DNA of 64,000 nucleotides from Paracoccus marinus (GCF_007018965.1 NZ_VJYZ01000023.1:123928-187927); one strand, 5' to 3'; shown: positions 1-9,058, counted from the stretch's first letter. Made by a program: numbers and translations. The notes: generated by a model not told the origin, from the letters alone.

Positions 1-183
1 CAAGGTGCCGGGGGAAGCCCCGGGTAAAAGGGAATCCGGTCCGGCTCGGGCCAAATCCGGAACTGCCCCCGCAACTGTAGGCGGAGAGCCTGTCCGACAT
101 GCCACTGGCGCAGCCCTGCGCCGGGAAGGCCGGGCAAGGCGCCAATCCGCAAGTCAGGAAACCTGCCCTGATCGTTCACCTGT
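1..183 (+). promoter_or_regulatory. Cobalamin (adenosylcobalamin-class) riboswitch
   Basis: The stretch carries the conserved cobalamin aptamer landmarks in order: an AAAAGGGAA core near 26, the B12-box-like CGCAACTG at 70-77, a GGGAAGGC segment near 123 and AGTCAGGAAACCTGCC at 152-167. Bases 3-7 (AGGTG) can pair with 177-181 (CACCT) to close the outer stem. It lies 127 nt before the mesX start on the same strand, so B12 is expected to switch off mesX-mesD. The 5' edge coincides with the window edge and may be slightly cut. Family assignment is by motif recognition; no covariance search was run. Confidence 0.93.
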
Positions 184-309
184 TCCGGCCGCGGAGGGCG
201 CGTCGGGCGCGGTCCCATCCGCAAGGTGACATCGCCGCCCCAAGGCATCCGCCCCGGGGCCGTTTGTTTACCGGCCCGCCACGGCAGGCCGCCCGGAAGG
301 CATGTCAGG

Positions 310-1281
310 ATGACGACGGAACTGACCTATACCATCAGGACGATCCCGTTCGACGAGGATTACCACCCCGCCGACGGCACGCGCGCCACGACCAACTTCG
401 CCAATCTCGCGCGGGGGCCGCGCCGGCAGGAAAACCTGCGCAACGCCTTTGCCATGATCGATCGCCGCTTCAATGCGCTGGCCGACTGGGACAACCCCGA
501 CGCCGACCGCTACAAGGTCGAACTGGAGATCGTCACGGCGGAGATCGCCATCGGCACCACCGCCTTCCCGCTGATCGAGATCCTAAAGCCGACCATCCTC
601 GATGGCGAGACCGGGAAACGGATCCCCGGCATCGCGGGGAACAATTTCTCATCCTATGTGCGGGACTACGATTTCAGCATCCTTCTGCCGCAGCATAACG
701 CGGGCCGGGACGAGTTCGCCTTGCCGCAGGATTTCGGCCGGCTGCACGGCAATCTGTTCCGGCGGTTCCTCGGCTCGTCCGCCTATCGCACGGCCTTCGC
801 CAAGCCGCCGGTCATCTGCCTCAGCGTCTCAAGCAGCCGGACCTATCACCAGACCGCGAATTCGCATCCGGTCCTGGGGGTCGAGTACAGTCAGAACGCG
901 CAATCCGCCACCGACCTGTATTTCGGCGAAATGGGGCTGCGGGCGCGCTACTTCATGCCCAGGGGCGCCGTGGCGCCGCTGGCTTTTTACGCCGGCGGCG
1001 ACCTGCTGAACGATTACTCCAGCCTGGAACTGATCGGCACGATCGGCACGATGGAGACCTTTCAGCGGATCTACCGGCCCGAGATCTACAACGCCAATGC
1101 CGCCGCCGGCCTTTGCTTCCGGCCCGGCCTGACGCATCAGGACTATTCCCTGACGCGGGTCGAGTACGATCGGGAGGAACGCAGCCGCCTGGCCGTCCAG
1201 CAGGGAAAGCTGGCCGAAGAAAAGCTCATCAAGCCTTACGGGCCGATCCTCGAAGTATGGTCCGCCAGCCACGCCGCCTGA
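310..1281 (+). CDS. mesX: MesX, DUF1852 partner of methionine synthase MesD
   Basis: The 323-residue product begins MTTELTYTIRTIPFDEDYHP and matches the DUF1852 family along its length. In the literature DUF1852 (MesX) is needed, with oxygen, for activity of the folate-independent methionine synthase MesD. The ATG at 310 was chosen over an in-frame upstream ATG at 226 because the 28 extra residues are low-complexity and the family starts here; an AGG lies just upstream. The gene sits between a cobalamin riboswitch and mesD (29 nt gap), the expected context. Its exact chemistry is not established. No signal peptide is seen, so it should be cytoplasmic. Confidence 0.9.
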   Translation: MTTELTYTIRTIPFDEDYHPADGTRATTNFANLARGPRRQENLRNAFAMIDRRFNALADWDNPDADRYKVELEIVTAEIAIGTTAFPLIEILKPTILDGETGKRIPGIAGNNFSSYVRDYDFSILLPQHNAGRDEFALPQDFGRLHGNLFRRFLGSSAYRTAFAKPPVICLSVSSSRTYHQTANSHPVLGVEYSQNAQSATDLYFGEMGLRARYFMPRGAVAPLAFYAGGDLLNDYSSLELIGTIGTMETFQRIYRPEIYNANAAAGLCFRPGLTHQDYSLTRVEYDREERSRLAVQQGKLAEEKLIKPYGPILEVWSASHAA

Positions 1282-1310
1282 TCCCCCTTTACGCGCCAAG
1301 GTTACATGTC

Positions 1311-2339
1311 ATGAACAAGCTGCTGCCCACCGCCACCGCCGGAAGCCTGCCGAAGCCTTCCTGGCTTGCCGAGCCCGAGACCCTCTGGTCGCCCTGGAAG
1401 CTGCAGGGCGCAGCCCTTACCGAGGGCAAGGAGGATGCCCTGCGCGTCGCGCTGCACGATCAGGTGCGGGCCGGGATCGACATCGTCAGCGACGGCGAGC
1501 AGACGCGCCAGCATTTCGTCACCACCTTCATCGAGCATCTGGATGGCGTTGATTTCGACAAGCGCGAAACCGTGCGGATCCGTGACCGCTATGACGCCAG
1601 CGTGCCGACCGTGACCGGCCCCGTCTCGCGGCCCCGCCCGGTCTTTGTGGAGGATGCGAAGTTCCTGCGCGCCCAGACCGACCGGCCGATCAAATGGGCG
1701 CTGCCCGGCCCCATGACCATGATCGACACGCTTTACGACGCCCATTACAAAAGCCGCGAGAAGCTCGCTTGGGAATTCGCCGCGATCCTGAACCAGGAGG
1801 CGAGGGACCTGGAAGCAGCCGGCGTGAACATCATCCAATTCGACGAGCCCGCCTTCAACGTCTTCTTCGACGAGGTGAACGACTGGGGGATCGCGGCGCT
1901 TGAAAGGGCGGCCGAGGGGCTGGCATGCGAAACCGCCGTCCACATCTGCTACGGCTACGGGATCAAGGCCAACACCGACTGGAAGAAGACCCTTGGCGCA
2001 GAGTGGCGTCAATACGAGCAGGTGTTCCCGAAACTGCAGACCTCGTCCATCGACATGGTGTCGCTGGAATGCCAGCACTCCCATGTGCCGATTGACCTGA
2101 TCGAGCTGCTGCGGGGCAAGAAGGTGATGGTCGGAGCCATCGACGTGGCGACCCAGATCATCGAGTCGCCCGAGGAGGTCGCCGAAGTCCTGCGGCAGGC
2201 GCTGCGTTTCGTGGACGCAGACAAGCTTTATCCCTGCACCAATTGCGGCATGGCGCCTTTGCCCCGCCACGTGGCCCGGGGCAAGCTGGCAGCCTTGAGC
2301 GCGGGTGCCGAGATCGTCAGACGCGAGCTTGCGGCCTGA
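1311..2339 (+). CDS. mesD: MesD, MetE-like core methionine synthase
   Basis: The 342-residue product is about half the length of MetE and corresponds to its C-terminal catalytic barrel only. It contains ITFDEPA-like 'IIQFDEPAF' near residue 183, 'HICYGYG' near 212 and 'CTNCGMAP' near 311, the positions that supply zinc ligands and substrate contacts in MetE-type enzymes. Short MetE proteins do not use folyl-polyglutamates, and the adjacent DUF1852 gene identifies this one as MesD. It makes methionine from homocysteine with an unidentified methyl donor. Starting at ATG 1311, it follows mesX as a two-gene operon under B12 riboswitch control. Confidence 0.88.
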   Translation: MNKLLPTATAGSLPKPSWLAEPETLWSPWKLQGAALTEGKEDALRVALHDQVRAGIDIVSDGEQTRQHFVTTFIEHLDGVDFDKRETVRIRDRYDASVPTVTGPVSRPRPVFVEDAKFLRAQTDRPIKWALPGPMTMIDTLYDAHYKSREKLAWEFAAILNQEARDLEAAGVNIIQFDEPAFNVFFDEVNDWGIAALERAAEGLACETAVHICYGYGIKANTDWKKTLGAEWRQYEQVFPKLQTSSIDMVSLECQHSHVPIDLIELLRGKKVMVGAIDVATQIIESPEEVAEVLRQALRFVDADKLYPCTNCGMAPLPRHVARGKLAALSAGAEIVRRELAA

Positions 2340-2707
2340 AGTATTTGGCAGCGGGCGGACCAGCACTGCAGGGGTGGACCGGCACCAGGCATGCCTCTGC
2401 AGTGCGACAGACAAGCTATTCTAGTTGAGTCGCTTCCTGTCGGAGTGACTGAAATCCTTCCACGCGGGCGATGAGGCTGCAGCTGAGTCAAACGGCGGCT
2501 CCGCTCCGAGTAGCGGATATTGCCTGCGTGCAATGTTAAACCGCCGCGAACGACCGCTTCGAGGGTGCAGCACCGCGGCGTGGTTTCGGCTCCCGACGGG
2601 CGGTGATGGGCCAACTTGCACCTGATCCGTCCCGCGGGCTCCGGCAATGACCCCTTCGACGAACCTGGAGACATCCTCCTTGCAGACATTCCTCAGGAAA
2701 TAGCGCA
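2340..2707 (+). other. Gene-free stretch with a 9-bp inverted repeat
   Basis: No convincing coding sequence is seen between mesD and the first gene fragment. GCACTGCAG at 2363-2371 is repeated in inverse orientation as CTGCAGTGC at 2397-2405, 25 nt apart. This could form a stem-loop after mesD, but no T-run follows, so a Rho-independent terminator is not supported. The remainder has lower coding bias than its surroundings and reads as decayed sequence at the left edge of the island. Confidence 0.5.
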
Positions 2708-3235
2708 ATGAATGCGGCTGCGGGCCTCGGGCGGGGCAGGCGAAAGCCCGTTGCTTATCACGACGCTCTGTCAGCCCGAGATCGTGACCGCTTGCGGCAG
2801 TCCGTCCTTGAAAGCCACGGCTGGCACATCCACCGGCTGTGGAGCACCGACTGGTTTCAGCGGCCGCAGCAGGAAATTGCCCGCATCATCGCCGCCATCG
2901 AGGTGGCGAAGGCCGAGGACCAGGGGCGCGACCTGCGCCATACCCGCCCCACTGTTCGCATCACGACCGAGGATGAGGGTGAGTGGACGATCTTCGATCT
3001 TCAGACCGGCGATCCGGCCGAGAAGCTGTTCCCGCGACCAACTCTGCGTCCGCCAAGCCCTACGAGGAAGCGGCTTTTCAGCACCCCAGTCATCATTCGG
3101 GCGAGTTGCACGAGGCCCCGCGTGGCATCCTTGTCGCTCAGGTCGAGCAGGTCGCCGAGGTCGAGGGCCCGGTGCATTTCGATGAGGTGGTGACGCGCAT
3201 TCGGACGTGCGCAGCGCGCGCGCCTCGAGCGTGTC
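2708..3235 (+). pseudogene. C-terminal remnant of a DUF3320/MTES_1575-type helicase-nuclease
   Basis: The first frame from 2708 reads 'YHDALSARDRDRLRQ' and 'HGWHIHRLWSTDWF', the end of the Vsr-like endonuclease (MTES_1575) fold found in large DUF4011/DUF3320 superfamily-I helicase proteins. Around 3010-3050 the homology moves into another frame and continues as 'VEGPVHFDEVVTRIRT', which is the DUF3320 domain. The intact protein would be well over 1000 residues; only about the last 170 remain, with a frameshift and no N-terminus. The full proteins are often found in defence or mobile regions. The homology is recognised from memory, but the two segments fall in the correct order and spacing. 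Confidence 0.75.
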
Positions 3236-3418
3236 GCCGGGACCTGGCGCGACCCGTGCCGCGTCGCCCGTGACCAAGCTGCGGTCAAGGTCGGTCGCAC
3301 CCTCGACGATCTCGACGTCAATCGGCACCCGCTCATCCGGGCCGTTCCACAGGATTGCGCCCACTAGCACGTCGTCAAAGGCCGCGTAGCGCCGCGAGCC
3401 GTCGTTCTTGCGGATCAT
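3196..3418 (-). other. Unidentified coding-like fragment
   Basis: On the minus strand from an ATG at 3418 there is a stretch with good codon bias, starting MIRKNDGSRRYAAFDDVLVG and running about 70 residues before bias is lost near 3196. I do not recognise the family. It overlaps the end of the DUF3320 remnant and may be the N-terminus of another broken gene, or an accident of composition. Confidence 0.25.
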
Positions 3419-3449
3419 CGCGCCGCGGGGCGACAGCCGGGAAAGGGAC

Positions 3450-3663
3450 CAATCAACGCGTGAGGGTATCGAGAAGGACAGCGAGGGGCTGCGGAAGGCA
3501 GTGTCCGACCGAGCGCTGGAGAAGCCGATGTTAAGGAAAGCTGCGTCGGGAAAATGTCGAGCTCCGCCCGGCGCCGCGCCTGCATCGACCATCACCGGCA
3601 GAAGTCCTGCGTTTCGGAGCGCATGACCTGACGCGCGTTCGGCCAACACCGCTCGACCCAGCG
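3450..3663 (+). mobile_element. IS3-family transposase remnant (orfA end, orfB start)
   Basis: From 3450 the frame reads 'IEKDSEGLRKAVSDRALEKP', corresponding to the leucine-zipper end of IS3-family OrfA (consensus LEKENERLRKAVSDLTLEK). From 3554 a second frame gives 'SSARRRACIDH', then 'VSER' and, past an in-frame TGA, 'RAFGQHRSTQR', matching the OrfB N-terminus (SPARRRACIDH, VSERRACRVLGQHRSTQR). Stops and substitutions make it non-functional. No inverted repeats or intact DDE domain are visible. Homology further downstream to about 3885 is too weak to claim. Confidence 0.75.
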
Positions 3664-3885
3664 GCACCCGCCGCGCGGACGGCCTGATCGAGAGGCGCTG
3701 CAGGCGCCGATCGGCGGATGGTGGAGGTCGGCGGAGACGCCGGTCGCTGGCCGGGCCGACAGGCGCCGCTGCGGCTGGGACCGTGCGGCGCCGGGATACT
3801 GGCGCAGCCGCGGCCAGCCTTTCGCCTGAAACGCAATGCGTTGCTCCGGATGGCTGCGCGAATCCGGAGCGAGGATCGCACGGCC

Positions 3886-4926
3886 TCAGGTCATGAAGAC
3901 GTCCTTGCTGTTGCGCCGGTAGATCGACGGTGACACTCCGGCTACTCTGCGGAAGAACCTCGAGAAGCTGGCGACTTCTGCAAAGCCCAGCACGTCCGAG
4001 ATCGTCTGGATGTCCTGCGACGTGCCGTCTAGCAACTCGCGGGCGCGCCGCAGGCGCACCGTGTCGAGCGCGCGGCGGAAGCTGGTGTCCCTGTCCGCAA
4101 GCTTGCGGTGCAGCGTGCGCTCGGAAATGTTGAGGCTGGTCGCGACCGCCTTGGCCGGGGGAAGCGCCCCGCGTGCGTTCATCAGGATCTGATAGACGCT
4201 GATCAGAAATGCCTCTTGGACGGGGCTGGTTTCCAGCTGCCCCTCGCACAGCTTGCCGTAGCTTTCCGAAAGTGCTGCGTCCGCCAGGGGCAGCCGCAAC
4301 CCCCCGGCGCCTTCGGCGAAGTGAAAGACGGTACGCGGGGCGCCGTAGCGGATCTCGGTCTGCCATTCGTCCTCGATACCCATCCAGCCGTGATCCCGCA
4401 CCAGCGGGCTCTCGATGTATTTCAGCGGAAATGGCCGCTGCAGAAGGTCACGGAAGAACGTGGGCACCGACCCGAGCGCCCGTTCGTGCGCGAAGCCGCG
4501 CATGTCGGGCGGGCAGGCCGCGTCGCTCGCGGCCAAGGCAATGCCCTCGCCGTCAGCTTCGATCAGCTGGTATTCCAGAATCGAATAGCCCAGAGCCTGC
4601 ATTCTCGTGAACTCGCGCAATGCGGTGGTGACGGTGGGAGAGACCATGACCGCAAGCCCCAGCGGTCCATAGACGAACAGCTTGTAGCGCATCCCGACCT
4701 TGAAGGCCGCTCCGGGGATGTCGCAGGTCACCTTCATGAACAACTGCTCGAAACGCAGTTCCTGCGTGCCCGTGACGGTGCCCCATGCGTCCCGCAGGAC
4801 GGCAGGATCGATGCCCGCCGCCTTGATCAGCCTGTTCGGGTCCATACCAGCCGCGACGAGGAAGTCGGACATGATGCGCAGGCTCTGAACGGGCAGACGA
4901 ATGGTTCCGATCGATTCTGCGAGCAC
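3886..4926 (-). CDS. AraC-family transcriptional regulator (arabinose-binding-like N-domain)
   Basis: The 346-residue product has the layout of the OruR/ArgR-like AraC branch: an N-terminal ligand-sensing domain of about 210 residues (starting 'IRLPVQSLRIMSDFLVAAGM') and a C-terminal double helix-turn-helix. The second HTH shows the AraC signature 'ISDVLGFAEVASFSRFFRR' near residue 315. The start is a GTG at 4926, preceded by a GGGGGG-type ribosome site; ATG 4872 is the alternative. It is transcribed away from the ABC importer/CoA-ligase operon beginning at 5235 and is the natural candidate for its control, presumably by the imported acid or its CoA ester. Confidence 0.88.
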   Translation of the reverse strand: MLAESIGTIRLPVQSLRIMSDFLVAAGMDPNRLIKAAGIDPAVLRDAWGTVTGTQELRFEQLFMKVTCDIPGAAFKVGMRYKLFVYGPLGLAVMVSPTVTTALREFTRMQALGYSILEYQLIEADGEGIALAASDAACPPDMRGFAHERALGSVPTFFRDLLQRPFPLKYIESPLVRDHGWMGIEDEWQTEIRYGAPRTVFHFAEGAGGLRLPLADAALSESYGKLCEGQLETSPVQEAFLISVYQILMNARGALPPAKAVATSLNISERTLHRKLADRDTSFRRALDTVRLRRARELLDGTSQDIQTISDVLGFAEVASFSRFFRRVAGVSPSIYRRNSKDVFMT

Positions 4927-5234
4927 GGGCTGCCCCCTTGGCGTGGATCACCAGGCTAGGTGGATGGCAGTTAAAGTCAAATGATTGTCACGTTCGGACG
5001 TTTCATCTGAGTCGGTGCGACCGCAATATCCTGTCAGGGGAGCAGCGTGTTCGGAGTTGGACATCGCGGAAAAGCGAGGCTCGGGAACGCGCGTCGGCCT
5101 GACTGGAACAGGTCATGTCGCCGGGCCGGAGGGGCCTGAAACCGAAGATCGAAGGGAACAGGTGCCGCACCGCGGCGCCCGGAGAAGCTTGCGGCATGCG
5201 TCTTGCAGCCGATCTACAGGGGAGGAACACACAC
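4927..5234. promoter_or_regulatory. Divergent control region between AraC regulator and importer operon
   Basis: The 308 nt between the divergent genes hold no credible coding sequence. An AT-richer patch at about 4965-4995 is the likeliest promoter area. The GGAGGAAC ribosome site at 5221-5228 serves the substrate-binding protein gene. No operator repeats could be defined by eye. Confidence 0.4.
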
Positions 5235-6419
5235 ATGAAGCGCAGACAATTCCTGCATACCGCGGGCGCTGCTGCCTTGGCGACGGCTCTGCCCGCGCCG
5301 ATGCTGCGCGCGGCGAATGCGCCCGAGGACTTCCACATCGCCGCGATCCTGGCGTTCTCGGGTGCCTACGGCCTTATCGGCAAGGACATGCGTCTGGGCG
5401 CCGAACTGGCGGCCGCCCAACGGGGCGGGAAGGTGCTGGGCAAGACGATCCGGTTCAGCTGGGAAGACGACGAGACCAAGCCCCAGCCCGCCGTGCAGAA
5501 GGCGACCCGGCTGCTGTCCGGTGGCGCCAACATGATCTTCGGCGCGGTTGGTTCGGCTTCTACGCTGGCGCTGCAATCGCTGGCGACGCAGCGCAAGATC
5601 CCGCAGCTCGTGACGATCTCGGCTGACGACGTGATCACAAAGCCGGGCGGCTCCCGCTACAGCTTCCGCACCTCCAACACCCTCGGCATGGAGGTGAAGA
5701 TGTGCATGGAGTTCGTCAAGCTGTCGGGCTTGAAACGCATCTATGCGGTGACCGCCGACTACCAGGCGACCCGCGACGGGTTCGAGCAGTTCAGGACCAT
5801 GGCCGAGGCGGCCGGAGTCGAGATCGTCGGCAACGACTACGCGCCGCTCGGGAACCGGGACTATTCGGTCATCATCGACAAGATGGCCAACTCCGACGCG
5901 GACGGCATCATCGTGGTGGCGACTGGCAACGACGGCGTGACCTTCGTCAAGCAGGCCGGTCAGGTTGGCCTCGGCAAGGATCGGACCATCTTCGGCCCCG
6001 TGCTTCAGGACGAGACCTTCGCCGCCGCGACGGGCGATGCGGCGCTGGGGGTCTATTCCGGCGTGCGCTACCACTTCAGCACTGACAATCCTGCGAACAA
6101 GGCGTTCGTCGAGGCTTACCGCGCAGCTAACAACGTCTACCCGTCGAGCTTCGCAGGTGAGGCGTATGACGGCCTTAGCTGGTGGTTCGACGTGATCGAG
6201 TCGACCGACAGCTGGGATGTCGAGACGTGGGTCGACGCCTTCGAGGACAGCGTGCGCGAGAACTCGATCGAAGGCCGTAAGGAGATGCGGGCCTGCGACC
6301 ATCAGGCGACGCAAGTGGGCCTGTTCGGCAAGGTGGTCCGCGGCGAGGCGCCGCTGCCGCCGCTCACGATGCAAATCACCAGCGTGTTCCCGCCCGAGGC
6401 GCTGTTCGCCGCCTGCTAG
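5235..6419 (+). CDS. HAAT-type ABC transporter substrate-binding protein
   Basis: The 394-residue protein starts MKRRQFLHTAGAAALATALP, an RRxFL Tat-type signal peptide with a cleavage-like ALPAP..RAA end near residue 27. The mature part opens 'FHIAAILAFSGAYGLIGKDM', typical of periplasmic type-I binding proteins of the branched-chain amino acid/aromatic family (Peripla_BP_6). A GGAGG ribosome site lies 8 nt before ATG 5235. It is followed by two permease and two ATPase genes, so it is the periplasmic receptor of a complete importer. The co-transcribed CoA ligases suggest a carboxylic acid ligand rather than an amino acid (inference). Confidence 0.93.
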   Translation: MKRRQFLHTAGAAALATALPAPMLRAANAPEDFHIAAILAFSGAYGLIGKDMRLGAELAAAQRGGKVLGKTIRFSWEDDETKPQPAVQKATRLLSGGANMIFGAVGSASTLALQSLATQRKIPQLVTISADDVITKPGGSRYSFRTSNTLGMEVKMCMEFVKLSGLKRIYAVTADYQATRDGFEQFRTMAEAAGVEIVGNDYAPLGNRDYSVIIDKMANSDADGIIVVATGNDGVTFVKQAGQVGLGKDRTIFGPVLQDETFAAATGDAALGVYSGVRYHFSTDNPANKAFVEAYRAANNVYPSSFAGEAYDGLSWWFDVIESTDSWDVETWVDAFEDSVRENSIEGRKEMRACDHQATQVGLFGKVVRGEAPLPPLTMQITSVFPPEALFAAC

Positions 6420-6501
6420 GGCCGCATCCCGAGTCCGAGCGGTCCGGGGCTTACGCTGACGCCCCGGGCCGGCCTGCCATCCGAACGCCGGAACACTGTC
6501 C

Positions 6502-7359
6502 ATGTCCATCCTCATCATCGGCCTCAGCCTCAGCTTCCTGCTGTTCCTTCTGGCGGCCGGGCTGACCCTGATCTTCGGCATGCTGGGCGTCATCAACTTC
6601 GCCCACGGCGCGCTCTACATGCTGGGCGCCTACATCTGCTATCAGGTCGTCACGATGACCGGTTCGTTCTGGATAGGGCTTCTGGTCGCACCGCTCGTCG
6701 TCGCGCTGCTCGGCGCGTTGATGGAGATGACGGCGCTGCGGCGCGTCTATGACCGCGACCACATCTACCAGCTGCTGCTGACCTTCGGCTTCATCCTGGT
6801 CATCGACGAACTGACCAAGGTGATCTGGGGGCTCGACTACAAGCAGGTGCCGACGCCCGCGCTGTTCGCGCAGCCGGTCGAGCTGTTCGGCAGCATGATC
6901 CCGTCCTACCGGCTGTTCGTGATCGGCTTCGGCGCGGCCGTCTCGCTGGCGCTGTTCCTGCTTCTGGACCGCAGCAAGTGGGGCATCGTGATCCGCGCCG
7001 CCAGCGCCGACGCGGACATGGCGCAGGCGCTCGGGATCGACGTGTCACGGGTGCGCACGGCGGTGTTCGCGCTTGGCGCGGGGCTTGCCGCGATTGGCGG
7101 GGCTGTCACGGCGCCGCTGGTCCCGATCGAGCTCGGCATGGGTTTCAGCATCATCATCGACTGCTTCATCGTCGTCATCATCGGCGGCCTCGGCAACATC
7201 CGCGGCGCCATCCTCGCGTCGCTGCTGATCGGCATGGCCCGCGCAGCCGGGTACACCTACGCGACGGAGTGGGTCGAACTCATCACGTTCGCGCTGCTGA
7301 TCGGGACGCTGATGTTCCGTCCGGCGGGCCTGTTCAGCGTGAAGGGGCGCACGGCATGA
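6502..7359 (+). CDS. HAAT-type ABC transporter permease, LivH-like
   Basis: The 285-residue hydrophobic protein begins MSILIIGLSLSFLLFLLAAG and contains the LivH signature 'GVINFAHGALYMLGAY' near residues 31-46 and 'GGLGNIRGAILASLLIG' near residues 231-247 (the coupling-loop region). About eight membrane segments are evident. It forms the membrane channel with the next gene product, overlapping that gene by ATGA at 7356-7359. The family imports branched-chain amino acids, urea or aromatic and other carboxylates; the substrate here is inferred from the neighbouring CoA ligases. Confidence 0.93.
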   Translation: MSILIIGLSLSFLLFLLAAGLTLIFGMLGVINFAHGALYMLGAYICYQVVTMTGSFWIGLLVAPLVVALLGALMEMTALRRVYDRDHIYQLLLTFGFILVIDELTKVIWGLDYKQVPTPALFAQPVELFGSMIPSYRLFVIGFGAAVSLALFLLLDRSKWGIVIRAASADADMAQALGIDVSRVRTAVFALGAGLAAIGGAVTAPLVPIELGMGFSIIIDCFIVVIIGGLGNIRGAILASLLIGMARAAGYTYATEWVELITFALLIGTLMFRPAGLFSVKGRTA

Positions 7360-8312
7360 AGACAACTTGGCTGGGCACGGCCCTGATGGGCCTGATCGTC
7401 GGGGCGATGATCCTGGTGCCGTTCGTGTGGACCGGGGGCGAGGCGGCGAACCTCGTCGCGCTCATTCTCGTCTGGGCGCTGTTCGCGATCGGCTTCGACC
7501 TGGTGTTCGGCACCGCGGGCATGCTGTCGTTCGGACACGCGGCGCTGCTCGGGTCGGGGGGCTATGCGCTCGCCATCCTGACCGTCGCCCACGGCTGGGG
7601 GTTCATGCCCGCCCTCGGCATGGCGGCGCTGGTCGGCGCGGCGATGGCCTTCGGCCTCAGCATCTTCGCGGTGCGGGTGTCGGGGCTGTTCTTCTCGCTC
7701 CTGACGCTGGCGCTGGCGCAGATGATCTATGTGCTGGCGTCAACGAAGCTGCGGGGCTTGACCGGCGGGCTGGACGGCATCGCCGGGGTGCCGCGTCCCG
7801 CCCTGTTCGGGATCGACTTATACGACAACGACAATTTCTACGTCTTCATCGTCGTCGTGTTCCTGATCGGGCTGGGCCTGATGGCGCTGCTGCGCGCGTC
7901 GCCGTTCGGGCGCTCGCTGAGGGCGGTGCAGGCCAACGAGGTCCGCGCGGCCCAGCTTGGCTACAATGTGCAGCGCCTGCGGCAGGCGGCGTTCGTCATC
8001 TCGGGCGCCTATGCGGGGGTGGCGGGATCCCTGCTGGCATCGCTGATCTTCTACATCAGCCCGCAGATGCTGCACTGGTCAGTGTCGGGCGACGTACTGA
8101 TCATGACGGTTCTCGGCGGCAAGGGCACCCTGCTGGGGCCGGTCCTCGGGGTCGCCGTATTCGAGCTGCTGAAGGAAGAACTAAGCCAGTACACGCAGTA
8201 CTGGTACGGCATCCTCGGCGCCGTGTTCATCGCCGCGACCATCTTCCTGCCGAACGGCATCGCGGGCCTGTTCGCCCCGCGCCGCGACCGCGACAAAGGA
8301 GAAGGCCGATGA
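7356..8312 (+). CDS. HAAT-type ABC transporter permease, LivM-like
   Basis: The 318-residue membrane protein starts MKTTWLGTALMGLIVGAMIL and carries LivM hallmarks: 'FDLVFGTAGMLSFGHAALLG' near residues 48-67 and 'GGKGTLLGPVLGVAVFE' near residues 253-269. The start at ATG 7356 overlaps the stop of the LivH-like gene, indicating translational coupling. It is the second permease subunit of the importer. At its end it overlaps the following ATPase gene (ATG 8309 inside the terminal codons). Confidence 0.93.
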   Translation: MKTTWLGTALMGLIVGAMILVPFVWTGGEAANLVALILVWALFAIGFDLVFGTAGMLSFGHAALLGSGGYALAILTVAHGWGFMPALGMAALVGAAMAFGLSIFAVRVSGLFFSLLTLALAQMIYVLASTKLRGLTGGLDGIAGVPRPALFGIDLYDNDNFYVFIVVVFLIGLGLMALLRASPFGRSLRAVQANEVRAAQLGYNVQRLRQAAFVISGAYAGVAGSLLASLIFYISPQMLHWSVSGDVLIMTVLGGKGTLLGPVLGVAVFELLKEELSQYTQYWYGILGAVFIAATIFLPNGIAGLFAPRRDRDKGEGR

Positions 8313-9058
8313 CCGGGGGCCTGCTGCGCTGCGAGAACATCCATGTCGCCTACGGTGCCTTCAAGGCGCTCAGCGGGATCACGCACGAGTTCCGTCCCGG
8401 TCATGTCTATGGCCTGATCGGGCCGAACGGGGCCGGCAAGACGACGCTGATGAACGCCTTGTCCGGTCACGTGCCGGTCGCCCAGGGGCGCGCCTTCCTC
8501 GATGACCGGGACGTGACCGGCCTGTCGATCCACGCCCGCACCCGGGCGGGGCTGGGCCGCAGCTTCCAGATCACGAAGATCTTCGCGGGCATGACCGTGC
8601 TGGAGAACCTCGAGATCGCGGCGTTCGCGCACCGCTATCGCGTGCAGCCGTTCTGGCTGCCGGCGGGACGCTTCCTCAAGGTCCGCGAGGCCGCCGAGCG
8701 GGTGCTGGAACAGGTCGGCCTGACGCGGCTCGCCCACCGCCCGGCGGAGTACCTGTCGCACGGCGACCAGCGCGCGCTGGAGGTGGGGCTGACCCTCCTG
8801 GGCGAGCCGCGCGTCCTCTTGCTGGACGAACCGCTCGCCGGGGTTGGAAACGAGCAGCTGGAACGCGCGATCGGGCTGATCCAGCGCATCGTCACCGGGC
8901 GCACCGTCCTGTTGATCGAGCACAACATGGATGTCGTGATGCGGATCTCGCACGAGATCCTCGTGATGGTGCAGGGGCAGATCCTCGCGACCGGCTCGCC
9001 TGAACAGGTGCGCAACAACCCCGCTGTCCGGTCCGCCTATCTGGGAGAAGAGCCATGA
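8309..9058 (+). CDS. HAAT-type ABC transporter ATPase, LivG-like
   Basis: The 249-residue ATPase shows Walker A 'GPNGAGKTT' near residue 38, a Q-loop 'GRSFQITKIF' near 86, the degenerate signature 'YLSHGDQRALEVGLTL' near 150 and Walker B 'VLLLDEPLAG' near 171. The signature reads LSHGDQ rather than LSGGQ, as is usual for LivG proteins. ATG 8309 overlaps the end of the LivM-like gene. With the following LivF-like protein it forms the nucleotide-binding pair that powers import. Confidence 0.93.
   Translation: MTGGLLRCENIHVAYGAFKALSGITHEFRPGHVYGLIGPNGAGKTTLMNALSGHVPVAQGRAFLDDRDVTGLSIHARTRAGLGRSFQITKIFAGMTVLENLEIAAFAHRYRVQPFWLPAGRFLKVREAAERVLEQVGLTRLAHRPAEYLSHGDQRALEVGLTLLGEPRVLLLDEPLAGVGNEQLERAIGLIQRIVTGRTVLLIEHNMDVVMRISHEILVMVQGQILATGSPEQVRNNPAVRSAYLGEEP

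Noticed and set aside
2363..2405. Inverted repeat after mesD as a terminator
   Set aside because: It has a 25-nt loop and no T-run; it was kept only as an unexplained inverted repeat.
2421..2708. Minus-strand frame between mesD and the DUF3320 remnant
   Set aside because: It has low complexity and no recognisable family; the sequence looks like decayed intergenic DNA.
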